From WLMZ01 sp963732585 (GTDB taxonomy: Bacteria; Actinomycetota; Acidimicrobiia; Acidimicrobiales; Ilumatobacteraceae), in the NCBI GenBank assembly GCA_963732585.1, contig CAVSZY010000005.1:496001-560000 (forward strand): a DNA stretch of 64,000 bases. The letters run 5' to 3'. The position numbers were made by a program, and so were the translations under genes. Below are positions 50,092 to 59,317 of the stretch, piece by piece; within the stretch, counting starts at the first letter, position 1; every line of letters starts with the position of its first letter. The notes under the pieces were generated by a model that ran no database searches, was not told where the DNA came from, and worked only from the letters and a program-made list of their open reading frames with translations.

Positions 50092-51716
50092 CGCAGGCCA
50101 TTCTGGGAGCTCAAGCGATCGACGATGGTGATCACCGCCACCGTCACGGCGGCGAGGATGACCGCCAGCGCGGCTCCTTGGGCGTGAAACACCGCACCTG
50201 GGCGCCCACTGAGTTCAGCGATGGCCAGCGGCACGGTTTGGCGGCCCTGGCGGGTCAGCAAACTGGTGGCCCCGATCTCGCCGAGCGAGAGCGTGGCGGC
50301 GAAACCAGCGCCAGCGCCGACTGCGGGCAGCATGCTGCGACCATCGATCGACAACAGCACCCGCAGCGGGCTGGCACCGAGCGTTGCCGCAGCGACGCGT
50401 CGCTGGGCTGAGATGGCGCGCAACACCGGTAGCACCGTGCGGATAACGAAGGGGATGGCGATCAGGGAGTGACCGAGCGGGATCATCATCGGCGAGGCCC
50501 GCCAATCGAACGGCGAGCGATCGAAGGTGATCAGCATGCCGAATCCGATCGTCACAGCGCTGGTCGCCAGCGGCAGCATCATCGCCCCGTCGGCGATGCG
50601 GCCGAGGCGGCGGGCCCGGGAGATCGCCAGCGAGGCGCAGACGCCGACGGCGGTGCTCAGCAAGGTGGCGATCAAGGCGAAACGTAACGAGTTAGCGATC
50701 GCCGCGAGTACATCTGGCGGTCGCGCTCCCGCTGGACGCTGGCCGGGAACCGTGCCGGTGACGAGCGCCCGCCAGGCTGACAGGCTGTACCCCGAGGTGG
50801 CCCGCAGGCTGCGCTCGATCAGCGCCAGCATCGGCGCGATCAGGGCCAACGCCAGCACCCAGGTGCCGACGGCAACACAGCGTCGTTCGTTGCCGCGGCG
50901 CGGTAGCCGACGGGCCACCGGTGCAAGTTGCCAGTGCTGACCGACCCGGCGGCGCAGCCTTTGCCCAGCGAGCAACACGGCGGCGATGGCCAACACCTGA
51001 ATGATCGACAGCATGCCGGCCAATTCGATGTCACCGAGGCGGGTGGCGCGCAGCCAGATCTCCATCTCGATCGTCGAACGGCCGGGCCCACCAAGGACTC
51101 GGACCACCCCGAACGAGGTGAACGTCAAGGCAAAGACGACGCTTGCCGCGGTGACGATCGCCGGGGCCAGCAAGGGCAGGGCGATGCGACGAAACGCCTG
51201 CCACGGCGAAGCCCCAAGGGTGCGCGCCGCAGCGGAGAGATCGTCGGGAAGCTGTTGCCAGACCCCACCGACGACGCGCACGATGACGGCGATGTTGAAG
51301 AAGATGTGCGCCAGAATGACCGCCAGCGCGCCGCGCTCGATCGACGTTGGGAGGAGCGCCAAAAAGGCGGTACCGACGACGATCGTCGGCAGCACAAAGG
51401 CTGCGTTGACCAACGCCAACAACAGGGCGCGACCGCGGAAGCGATAGTGGCTGAGCAGGTATGCCGGCCCCAGACCGACCAACACGGTGAGCACGGTGCT
51501 CAGCACTGCCTGCCACAGCGAGAACCACAGCACACCGCGCAACACACGATCGTCGGCGATCTCGCTCAGAGACGCCAGACGTGTGTAGCGGGCGAGCAAC
51601 ATACCGACGGGCAGGGCAAAGAACAGCGACCAGATCAGCACGGGCGGCGCGGCCAACGCGGCGCGCCACCCGTTGCTCAAGTCGTTGCGGTTCAGCGCAG
51701 AACGGCGTCGGTCCAC
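50088..51716 (-). CDS. thiP: Thiamine ABC transporter permease
   Basis: A double-length permease of about 542 residues with two BPD-transport domains, each with an EAA-type coupling loop (AARTLGASPWQAFRRIALP and AAATLGASPLRVLLS). Eleven or twelve membrane helices are evident. This two-domain layout is that of ThiP. GTG at 51716 overlaps the thiB end by 25 bases; a later TTG at 51680 is also possible. Confidence 0.85.
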   Translation of the reverse strand: MDRRRSALNRNDLSNGWRAALAAPPVLIWSLFFALPVGMLLARYTRLASLSEIADDRVLRGVLWFSLWQAVLSTVLTVLVGLGPAYLLSHYRFRGRALLLALVNAAFVLPTIVVGTAFLALLPTSIERGALAVILAHIFFNIAVIVRVVGGVWQQLPDDLSAAARTLGASPWQAFRRIALPLLAPAIVTAASVVFALTFTSFGVVRVLGGPGRSTIEMEIWLRATRLGDIELAGMLSIIQVLAIAAVLLAGQRLRRRVGQHWQLAPVARRLPRRGNERRCVAVGTWVLALALIAPMLALIERSLRATSGYSLSAWRALVTGTVPGQRPAGARPPDVLAAIANSLRFALIATLLSTAVGVCASLAISRARRLGRIADGAMMLPLATSAVTIGFGMLITFDRSPFDWRASPMMIPLGHSLIAIPFVIRTVLPVLRAISAQRRVAAATLGASPLRVLLSIDGRSMLPAVGAGAGFAATLSLGEIGATSLLTRQGRQTVPLAIAELSGRPGAVFHAQGAALAVILAAVTVAVITIVDRLSSQNGLR

Positions 51717-52747
51717 TCGTCGATCCAACGCTTGGAATGTTCGGCGATGTCGCCTGGCGAGACCGTCCACGGCTTCGTCGGCCGGGTGGTGAAGTCGATG
51801 AAGTCCTGCGGTAGCGCGACATCCTGGCGCGCCGGGTAGACGAACAGGTTGAGCGGCAACAACGACTGGAACTCCTCGGAGATCAAGTAGTCGATCAACA
51901 GCCCGGCACCTTGTGGATTGGCCGCGCCGCGCAGCACCCCGGCGAATTCGATCTGATGGAAGCAGGTCGCCTCGATCACAGCGGTGGGTGCCTCGGCCGG
52001 GCGGGGATCGGCGAAGAGCATCTCCACCGGGGGACTCGAGCCGTAGCTGACGACCAGCGGCCGGGGGCCACGTCCGGTCGAGGCGGAAAACCGCTCGTAG
52101 TAGGCAATGCTCCAGTCATCGACGACCTCGACCCCGTTGGCTCGCAGCTGCGTCCAATAATCGATCCAGCCGTCTTCGCCAGCGAAGTCGATGGTTGCCA
52201 GCATGAAGGCCAAGCCGGTCGACGACGTCGCCGGATTCTCGACCACCAGCAGGTCACGGTACGCGGGGGCCAGGAGGTCATCGAAACCCGTGGGGATCGA
52301 CAAGCCTTTGTCGGCGAACCAGGCGACGTCAGCGTTGAGGCACACGTCGCCCTCGTCGACCGGTGTAACCAGGTCCTTGCTGGCCAACGCCAAGCTAGCC
52401 TCGGACAACCGGTCGCGCTCGGCGGGGCGATAAGCCTGGAAGACGTCGTTGTCGATCGCCCGGGCCAGCAGGGTGTTGTCGATTCCCCACATCACGTCGC
52501 CCTCCGGGTTCCCGGCGGTGAGTTCGGCCTTGGACAGCATCGTGCCAGCGTCGTCGGCGTTGAGCACGTTGACAGTCAGGCCGGTGCGCTCGGTGAAGGC
52601 GTCAAAGGTGCCTTCGGGGACGACGAACGAATCGTAGGCAACGAGGTTGACGATGGTTGCAGCGTCGGCTTGACGGTCGTCATCGTCGCCACAGCCAGCG
52701 AGGCCGATCAGCGCAAGGCCGGTGGTGAACAACAGATGGGTTTTCAT
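51692..52747 (-). CDS. thiB: Thiamine-binding lipoprotein of ABC transporter
   Basis: A 351-residue lipoprotein with lipobox LIGLAGC (Cys at about residue 19). The family signature VNLVAYDSFVVPEG and the domain with GDVMWGIDNTLLARAI match TbpA/ThiB, as do WSIAYYERF and the C-terminal NLFVYPARQDVALP. It captures thiamine or its phosphates. It overlaps thiN by four bases (ATGA). Confidence 0.88.
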   Translation of the reverse strand: MKTHLLFTTGLALIGLAGCGDDDDRQADAATIVNLVAYDSFVVPEGTFDAFTERTGLTVNVLNADDAGTMLSKAELTAGNPEGDVMWGIDNTLLARAIDNDVFQAYRPAERDRLSEASLALASKDLVTPVDEGDVCLNADVAWFADKGLSIPTGFDDLLAPAYRDLLVVENPATSSTGLAFMLATIDFAGEDGWIDYWTQLRANGVEVVDDWSIAYYERFSASTGRGPRPLVVSYGSSPPVEMLFADPRPAEAPTAVIEATCFHQIEFAGVLRGAANPQGAGLLIDYLISEEFQSLLPLNLFVYPARQDVALPQDFIDFTTRPTKPWTVSPGDIAEHSKRWIDEWTDAVLR

Positions 52748-53418
52748 TTCGATGACTCCGGTATGACGACGCTGAGGACACCGCGTTCGACGCTGACGTC
52801 GAGCGTGGCGGACTCGGCGATATTGCTGACGCCGCGGCTGGCGCCGGCCAGCAGGGTTTCATTGTTGAGCGGCCATCGGGCACCGGCGACGGCGACGCCG
52901 TGGCAGTCGCCGTGGAGGGCCAACAGCGATACGGTGGCACCAGGGGTGACGGCGATGCTGCGCTGCGCCGGACCGTGGATGACGACGACCTCGGCACCAC
53001 CAACGCTGGCCCGCACGCTGTCGCAGTCGGCCAGGTGAGCGCCGCCAAGCACCCCGAGGGTAGCCAAGAGGTGGTCGAGACGATCGTGGCCAACCCCGCC
53101 GAGGACCCAGATCGACGTCACCGCGCGCTGGACGGCGACCTGCAGCGCAAGGTCGGTATCGGTGTGGTCTTTGTCGACGGAGAACGTGATGATCTCCGCG
53201 CCGACGCCGCGAGCCCGTGCCAGGGCGGCGTCGCTGACTGAATCGAGGTCGCCGACGACGATGGTCGGTTCGAGGCCAACGGCGTAGGCCGCGTCGAGCC
53301 CGGAGTCGGCGGCGATGATCAGGCGGGTGTCGCCAGCGGCAGCCAGGGCCCGTGCAACGCTGGGCGCGTTCAGCGATCCTCCGCCGATGACGATGATGGC
53401 ACTCCGGTGCTGATGCAC
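52744..53418 (-). CDS. thiN: Thiamine pyrophosphokinase
   Basis: A 224-residue TPK that makes thiamine diphosphate from thiamine and ATP. It has IIAADSGLDAAYAVGLEPTI, the Mg/ATP motif VVGDLDSVSD and the loop DKDHTDTDLALQ. GTG at 53418 follows CGGAGGAATATC. First gene after the TPP riboswitch; with the transporter it makes a full salvage unit. Confidence 0.92.
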   Translation of the reverse strand: MHQHRSAIIVIGGGSLNAPSVARALAAAGDTRLIIAADSGLDAAYAVGLEPTIVVGDLDSVSDAALARARGVGAEIITFSVDKDHTDTDLALQVAVQRAVTSIWVLGGVGHDRLDHLLATLGVLGGAHLADCDSVRASVGGAEVVVIHGPAQRSIAVTPGATVSLLALHGDCHGVAVAGARWPLNNETLLAGASRGVSNIAESATLDVSVERGVLSVVIPESSK

Positions 53419-53424
53419 GATATT

Positions 53425-53512
53425 CCTCCGCTGGCATTACCCAGATCAGGTCTGCGGGTCGGCGGCGGCGTGCACCCTCTCAGCCCGACGATCCATCGAG
53501 CTCCCCGTTGTT
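53425..53512 (-). promoter_or_regulatory. Thiamine diphosphate (TPP) riboswitch
   Basis: On the minus strand the two conserved arms are present: GGGCTGAGAGGGTGCA (about 53485-53470) and CTGATCTGGGTAATGCCAGC (about 53450-53431). The GGAGGAA ribosome site of thiN begins immediately after the aptamer, so ligand binding can hide it: translational repression of the thi operon. Ends are approximate. Confidence 0.93.
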
Positions 53513-53525
53513 GTGTGTCGCCAGG

Positions 53526-54387
53526 CTAGCGCTGATTGACGATGATGAAGCCGAGCACGGCGATGAGGGCAACAGCCATCCCGGCGACCTGGCGACCGTT
53601 GACCGCTTCATCGAGCAACAGATACGACCACGTCGTGGCCAGGACCGGCTGGCTGACCTGGGCCACTGTGACGGTGCCCATCGGCACGCTCTTTTGGGCA
53701 AAGACCATCAGGCCGTGGGCGGCGACTCCGCTGACTACGGACAGCACGGCGATGTACATCGCGCCGCGCAGCGTGACCTCGCCGAGGTTGCCGTCGATCA
53801 AGCCGATCGGCAGCACGGTCAGCAGGGCGATCGGAGTGATCGCCGCCATGTACTGACCGACGAGCATCTCACCGCGGCGTAGCCGGGTGAACACCAGATA
53901 ACCGACCCACAGAAAGATGCCGATGACGCAGAGCGCGATGCCCAATGTGGAGTCGTCGCCGCTCGCTGGGGCATTGAGCACGACGACGATGACGCCACCG
54001 AGTGCGACGATGGCCAGCGACAACGCACCGAGGCGCAGACGTTCGCCGAAGAGCTTGGCCCCGATCGGAATCGCCAACAGCGGCGTCGAGCGCGGAGATG
54101 ATCTCGACGGTGGCGATTCGGCTCTTCGTCGCGCCGAGGTAGAAGGCGCAGATATTGATCCCGAAGAGCACCCCTGGAACGAGGCCTTGGCGGAGATGCT
54201 CGGCCCGCGGCCTGATGCCCTTGAGCGAGCAGAATGACCACCACAGCGCGGCGGTCGCCGCCATTCGCCAGAAGGCAACGGCGATACCCGGGACCCCAGA
54301 TCGTTTGATCAGCGTCGAGGCGATCGAAAAGCAGACGACGACACCGCACAACGCGGCGTACCCCGCGAATCGATGGTCACGACGCAT
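53526..54387 (-). CDS. EamA/DMT-superfamily permease (one frameshift)
   Basis: A ten-helix drug/metabolite-type exporter with two EamA repeats. The first repeat is in one frame from ATG at 54387 (YAALCGVVVCFSIASTLIKR, GINICAFYLGATK) and the second in another (GIALCVIGIFLWVGYLVF, VSVLATTWSYLLLDE-like end). The frames meet near 54085 where one extra G is likely; joining restores LTPLLAIPIGAKLFGE. About 287 residues. The substrate is unknown; metabolite export is the family role. Confidence 0.82.
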
Positions 54388-54435
54388 ACCGTCGATGCTT
54401 GCAGGTCTTACCCGGGCCGCCGATATCGTGAGCAC

Positions 54436-55071
54436 GTGAGTCCCCTTTCCCCCTTGGCCCCGACCGATCAGGTCAGCACGCAGATCATCACCGTCTCCGA
54501 GGCTGCGCACACCCAGTTGATGGCCTTGCGTGACGAAGAGCCGGAAACGGATCGTCTCGGTTTGCGCCTGGAGATTGTCAGCGAGGCTGGCCAAGAGTTC
54601 CGCTACGACCTGTCATTCGAGATTGTCACCAAGGCGGGGTTTAGCGACGAAGTGCGCACACACAACGGTCTGAAGGTCATTATCCCGGCGAAAGACATCG
54701 AGGCCCTCACCGGCGCGACGCTCGATCACACCGAGTCCGCTGGGCTGATCATCCGAAATCCGAATAAGCCTGCCGCTCCGGTGATCGAGGGCTTGGTCAG
54801 CGACGACGACCTGTCTGCCGAGATCGAAACAGTGGTCAACACCGAGGTCAATCCGGCCCTCGCTTCTCACGGCGGCTTCGTCACCTACGTCGGCCACGAC
54901 GGCGAGGGCACGGCCTACATGACGATGGGCGGCGGTTGTCACGGGTGCTCGATGAGCCGATCGACGATGATGGACGGCGTACAAACGATGATCGTCGATC
55001 AGATCGAAGCGATTCATCGGATCAAAGACCTCACCGACCACAGCGTCGGCGAGAACCCCTATTACAACTGA
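54436..55071 (+). CDS. NfuA-like iron-sulfur cluster carrier
   Basis: A 211-residue two-domain protein. The N-terminal HesB/IscA-like domain (about 18-115) lacks the conserved cysteines, as in NfuA. The C-terminal NifU domain (about 125-200) has the CXXC site in GGGCHGCSMSRSTM. It would carry 4Fe-4S clusters to apo-enzymes. GTG at 54436 is chosen as first in-frame start after the divergent EamA gene. Confidence 0.9.
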   Translation: MSPLSPLAPTDQVSTQIITVSEAAHTQLMALRDEEPETDRLGLRLEIVSEAGQEFRYDLSFEIVTKAGFSDEVRTHNGLKVIIPAKDIEALTGATLDHTESAGLIIRNPNKPAAPVIEGLVSDDDLSAEIETVVNTEVNPALASHGGFVTYVGHDGEGTAYMTMGGGCHGCSMSRSTMMDGVQTMIVDQIEAIHRIKDLTDHSVGENPYYN

Positions 55072-55149
55072 TCGTTAGGCCTATAGCGCCTCATTCGTCG
55101 GCTGTTACTGTCGATAGGGAGATGTGGTAGCTACAGATCGAGAGTATTT

Positions 55150-56766
55150 GTGAATAGGACGCTTCGGCCAGTCGGATCTCGCCTTGCGGCGCTCGTGGGC
55201 AGCATGGGCTTGATAGCCAGCTGTAGTGGCGGCGACCCCGCTGCGGATGTGACAACCGTTCTGACGCAGGCCAGCGTGGCCGCCGATCCGACGACGACAG
55301 CGGTTGCGGAAACGACCACGACGGTTGCCCCTGTCGTCACCGAGCCTGTCGACGATGGCATCGTCTCCTCCGTCGACGAGGTCAAGGCTGCAACGGTGCA
55401 GATCTTGGCACAGGGTTCCTATCGCGATCCTGCCGAGGGGCAGATCTCCACGTTCGGCTCTGGTTCGGGATTCATCATCGATCCGACCGGGATCATCGTC
55501 ACCAACAACCACGTTGTCACGGGTGCTGGGGCGATCACCGTGGTTGTCGGTGGGGGCGACGAGGAGATTCCGGCAAAGGTGCTCGGCGTTTCCGAATGCA
55601 ACGACCTCGCTGTTCTGCAACTCGCCGATCCGGCTGATTACCCCTACTTCGAGTGGTTCGAGGGCGACGTCTCCCCACCGATGGAGATCTTCTCGGCGGG
55701 TTTCCCACTCGGCGACCCCGAGTTCACGATGACCAAGGGCATCGTCAGCAAGGCTGAGGCCGACGGCGACACCAACTGGGCCTCGGTGCGCAGCGTTATC
55801 GAACACGATGCCAACATTCAGCCAGGCAACTCGGGGGGCCCACTGATCACCGCTGACGGTGCCTTGGTGGGCGTCAACTACGCCGGCGGTGACCCGGGTA
55901 CGGGCACGTCACAGTATTTCGCGATCTCTCGGGAGATCGCCGAGCCGCTCGTCGAGGAGTTGCGCAAGGGCGATCTGGAGACGATTGGTGTCAATGGCAC
56001 GGCCTTCGTCGACGTCGAGCTCGGCCTGTCCGGCGTCTGGGTTGGCGCCGTCGCTGCAGGCTCGCCTGCCTCGAAGGTCGGCCTGCAGCCGGGCGACGTG
56101 ATCACCGCTTTGAATGGCGTCAACCTGTCCTCGGGGACGATGAAGGAGTATTGCGACGTGTTGCGCACCGCCGATGTCGGTGGGGCGATCGCCATCGATG
56201 TCATCCGTTTCGACACGCAGGTCGGCTTAACGGGTGAGCTCAACGTCGACGGTAAGGAACTCGCCGAGAGCTTCTCCTTCGCTGATGAGGTGACCTCGGG
56301 CGAGGTCGCCGAAGGCGTGGCCTACGAGTACATGTCGCTGACCGACGACACCGGTCGTTTGACCGTCGAGGTGCCGACAACGTGGACCGATTACACGACC
56401 GATCCGCTGGACACCGGGTTCGGCACCGTGCCGGGCATCTCCGCCTCGCCGGACTGGGACGATCCTTTGACCCCTGGCATGCTCATGTACCTCTTCGACG
56501 GGGTCAACGCCAACACCCCGCCAGATGCCTTCCTCGACACGTTTACCGCCGATGGGTGCGTAGAACAGGAGCGCAACGACTATGCCGATGCGATCTCGAC
56601 CGGCCGGTTCAACTGGCTGTTATGCGACGACGATTCGGTGATCTTCAACGTCGTGGCTGAGAGCCTGAGCACACCTGGGTCGGTCGTTGTGCTGCGCATG
56701 TTGGCTTGGACCGAGGCCGATCTCGAGGCTGTCGACAAGATGATCGCCACCTTCATCATCGGCTGA
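55150..56766 (+). CDS. HtrA/DegP-like lipoprotein serine protease
   Basis: A 538-residue trypsin-like protease, secreted. The signal peptide ends in a lipobox, LIASC (about residue 25), followed by a Thr/Val-rich linker to about 75. The protease domain at about 75-270 has the catalytic triad: His in TNNHVV, Asp in NDLAVLQL and Ser in GNSGGPL. A PDZ domain follows (about 285-370; GSPASKVGLQPGDVITALNG). The last about 150 residues form an unrecognised domain with two cysteines (ADGCVEQ, WLLCDDD). It probably degrades or folds misfolded extracytoplasmic proteins. Confidence 0.9.
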   Translation: MNRTLRPVGSRLAALVGSMGLIASCSGGDPAADVTTVLTQASVAADPTTTAVAETTTTVAPVVTEPVDDGIVSSVDEVKAATVQILAQGSYRDPAEGQISTFGSGSGFIIDPTGIIVTNNHVVTGAGAITVVVGGGDEEIPAKVLGVSECNDLAVLQLADPADYPYFEWFEGDVSPPMEIFSAGFPLGDPEFTMTKGIVSKAEADGDTNWASVRSVIEHDANIQPGNSGGPLITADGALVGVNYAGGDPGTGTSQYFAISREIAEPLVEELRKGDLETIGVNGTAFVDVELGLSGVWVGAVAAGSPASKVGLQPGDVITALNGVNLSSGTMKEYCDVLRTADVGGAIAIDVIRFDTQVGLTGELNVDGKELAESFSFADEVTSGEVAEGVAYEYMSLTDDTGRLTVEVPTTWTDYTTDPLDTGFGTVPGISASPDWDDPLTPGMLMYLFDGVNANTPPDAFLDTFTADGCVEQERNDYADAISTGRFNWLLCDDDSVIFNVVAESLSTPGSVVVLRMLAWTEADLEAVDKMIATFIIG

Positions 56767-56798
56767 CGGTCGCTGTCGGTGCCGACGCGCTGCGAACG

Positions 56799-57539
56799 TT
56801 AGCTCCAGCGGATGAACACCGAGTTCTGGAAATGCTCGAACAAGTCGGTTTCGCCGGTGATCGCCACCGCGGCGTTGCCAGGTCGGTTCCACAGCACCTT
56901 GTACAGATCGGTGGCTCGACCAGCCAGGGTGCACTCGGCCCGTGCCTCGGCGCGCACCGTGACCACCGGCTCAGTGGACACGGTCAGGTGCCAGCGAAGG
57001 TCGCTGTCCGTTGGCGCGACCAGCAGCGTGCGCACGGTGTCGCTACGAAATTTGGTGTGCTTGCGTGGCAGGAAACCGGTGAGTAGTTCGTCGATGCCGT
57101 CGGCGGCGAAGTCGCCGTCGATATCGTCCGCAGGGCCGCTGGCGAGCTGCGCGTCGACCGTGTGCATCGCTGTTTCGTGCGCTTGGCGCCGAACCCAGAA
57201 CGCGTGCGGCGAGGCGACATCGACCAGAAACGTGTAGTACTCACCGTGCGGATCGGCAATGTTCAGCGTGTCGATCAGCTGGCGGCAACCAGCGCGTAAC
57301 CACTCGCCGAGATCATCGTCGCCCGGCATCGGGCCGCGCAGGTCGTCGCCCGGGCGAACTCCCGGATGGGCCACATTGAACGCCGCCCAACGATGGACCT
57401 CGCCGAGGTGTGCGGCGAGGTCGCGCACCGTCCATTCCGGACAGCTGGGCACCGGGGCGTTGGGCCCGCCAGCCTCGATGGCGCGAGCGAATGCCTCGCC
57501 CTGTGCGGCGAGTCGAGTGAGCAAATCGGCGGTCAGCAT
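56799..57539 (-). CDS. Maleylpyruvate isomerase-family (DinB fold) protein
   Basis: A 246-residue DinB-like protein with CPEWTVRDLAAHLGEVHRWA at the N-terminus (metal His), a second His in RQAHETAMHTVDAQLA and a C-terminal MDMPI domain (LAGRATDLYKVLWNR). The overall two-domain form is common in mycothiol-producing actinomycetes. Start at ATG 57539, five bases after the amidohydrolase stop, suggests an operon with it. The function is not known. Confidence 0.85.
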   Translation of the reverse strand: MLTADLLTRLAAQGEAFARAIEAGGPNAPVPSCPEWTVRDLAAHLGEVHRWAAFNVAHPGVRPGDDLRGPMPGDDDLGEWLRAGCRQLIDTLNIADPHGEYYTFLVDVASPHAFWVRRQAHETAMHTVDAQLASGPADDIDGDFAADGIDELLTGFLPRKHTKFRSDTVRTLLVAPTDSDLRWHLTVSTEPVVTVRAEARAECTLAGRATDLYKVLWNRPGNAAVAITGETDLFEHFQNSVFIRWS

Positions 57540-57543
57540 GCTC

Positions 57544-59280
57544 TCAGTGTGCACGACGCGGCCGCGGGCCACGAATCAGTTTTCCGGGCAGCTGGCCGGT
57601 GAATTGATCGTGGTCGACGGTCTGCACCCCAGTGACGAAGGTCGCCACGTAGCCAGTGCCATGTTGCACGAGGCGACGGCCATCTGCGGGCAGATCGAAG
57701 GCCATCCGCGGCCGATCGAAGCCGAGGCGGTCGTAGTCGATGATGTTGATGTCGGCTCGCATTCCGGGGGCGATCAGGCCGCGGTCGCCTAAGCCGTAGA
57801 GCTCGGCTGTCTGTTGGGTTTGACGGTGGACGATGTGTTCCAGGCCGAGGCGGGGACCCCGGCTGCGGTCGCGAGTCCAATGGGTGATCATGAATGTCGG
57901 CATGCCGCCGTCGCAGATCGCCCCGCAGTGGGCGCCGGCGTCGCTGAGGCCCATGCGCGTTCGATGATGTTGGGTGGCCTCGTAGGTCATCGACAGATCG
58001 CCATAGGCGTAGTTGAAGAACGGCGCGTAGATCATGCTGTTGCCGTCGCCGGCGCAGAGATGATCGACCAACAATTGCATCGGTGGGATGCCACGTTGGT
58101 TGGCCAAGGCAGCAACGGACATCGTCGCGTCGGGCTCGTAGTCGATGTCGTTGCCCTCGACCGGATAGATCGCCGCCAACTTGCTGGTGACGACGGCATC
58201 GAAGAGGCCACCGTCGTCGGGACGTTCTTCGATCAAGCGGCGGCGGCGCTGCGGCTCACGCAAGGCCGCGAGGCGTTGCGTCATCGGCAACGAGGCCACT
58301 TCGTTATACGCCGGGTGGAACATCAGCGGGTGCATGCTGCCGTGCAGGCAGTAGAGGATGCCGATCGAGCGGCCGGCGATCTGGGCGTAGAGCGCCAACC
58401 CATCGGCCGCGGCTTGGTCGAGCGCGCCGAGCACCTCGCGCCACACCTCGGGGGCATCGTTGGGCTGGTTGAGGTTGACGCTGACGGGCTGATTGGTGAG
58501 CCGCGCCAACTCTCGCATCCACTGCCATTCGTCGGCCAGCAACCGCGGATGATGCGGGGCGAACTGAAAGACGCCATGGCCGGCGCGGCGGATCGCTGCG
58601 CCAATGCCGAGTAGTTCGTCGGCTGGTGCGTTCGTGCCTGGCACCAGTTCGCCGCTGCGGCTGCGGTGCAGCGGTGTGCGGCTGGTGCTGAAGCCGAGGG
58701 CACCGGCACGCAGGGCGCGTTCCACGTGGTCGGCCATCGTGGCGATGTCGGCTTCATTGGCGGCTTCATTGTTGGCTCCGCGCTCACCCATCACATAGCC
58801 GCGCAACGCTCCGTGGCCGATCTGCGCACCGACGTCGAGCACTCGCGGGTGCGAGTCGACGTCGTCGAGGTAGTCCTCGAACGTTTCCCAGTTCCAGGTG
58901 ATGCCCTCGGTCATCGCCGAGCCGGGGATGTCTTCGACGCCCTCCATCAGGGCGATCAGCCACTCGTGGCGATCGGGTCGGGCGGGGGCGAAACCAACGC
59001 CGCAATTGCCCATCACCACGGTGGTCACGCCGTGCCACGACGACGGTGTCATCATCGGATCCCAGCTGACCTGGGCGTCGTAGTGGGTGTGGATGTCGAC
59101 GAAACCGGGGGTGACGAGTGCCCCATCGGCGTCGATCACCCGTTGCCCGTGGCGAGCGGGAGCGCTGCCAGCGGGGCCGACATCGGTGATCACTCCGGCA
59201 TCGACGGTGATGTCGGCCATGCGCTGCGGTGCCCCGGAACCATCGATCAGCGCCGCGTGACGGATGAGCATTGAGTCCAT
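57544..59280 (-). CDS. Amidohydrolase, N-acyl-D-amino-acid deacylase type
   Basis: A 578-residue metal-dependent hydrolase. It starts MDSMLIRHAALIDGSGAP and has the metal site VDIHTHYDAQVSWDP, VMGNCGVGFAP near the active site, and the late SDAGAHCGAICDG aspartate. The family includes D-aminoacylases, but many members have other substrates (for example hydantoins or cyclic amides). ATG at 59280; an inner ATG at 59271 is also possible. It diverges from the Gfo/Idh gene. Confidence 0.85.
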   Translation of the reverse strand: MDSMLIRHAALIDGSGAPQRMADITVDAGVITDVGPAGSAPARHGQRVIDADGALVTPGFVDIHTHYDAQVSWDPMMTPSSWHGVTTVVMGNCGVGFAPARPDRHEWLIALMEGVEDIPGSAMTEGITWNWETFEDYLDDVDSHPRVLDVGAQIGHGALRGYVMGERGANNEAANEADIATMADHVERALRAGALGFSTSRTPLHRSRSGELVPGTNAPADELLGIGAAIRRAGHGVFQFAPHHPRLLADEWQWMRELARLTNQPVSVNLNQPNDAPEVWREVLGALDQAAADGLALYAQIAGRSIGILYCLHGSMHPLMFHPAYNEVASLPMTQRLAALREPQRRRRLIEERPDDGGLFDAVVTSKLAAIYPVEGNDIDYEPDATMSVAALANQRGIPPMQLLVDHLCAGDGNSMIYAPFFNYAYGDLSMTYEATQHHRTRMGLSDAGAHCGAICDGGMPTFMITHWTRDRSRGPRLGLEHIVHRQTQQTAELYGLGDRGLIAPGMRADINIIDYDRLGFDRPRMAFDLPADGRRLVQHGTGYVATFVTGVQTVDHDQFTGQLPGKLIRGPRPRRAH

Positions 59281-59317
59281 ACCGCAACGTAGCGCGCAGG
59301 CCTCTATCGTGCAGCGA

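Noticed and set aside
50928..53038. Long plus-strand frames opposite thiP and thiB
   Set aside because: Antisense shadows of recognised transporter genes; composition is biased and no family is recognised.
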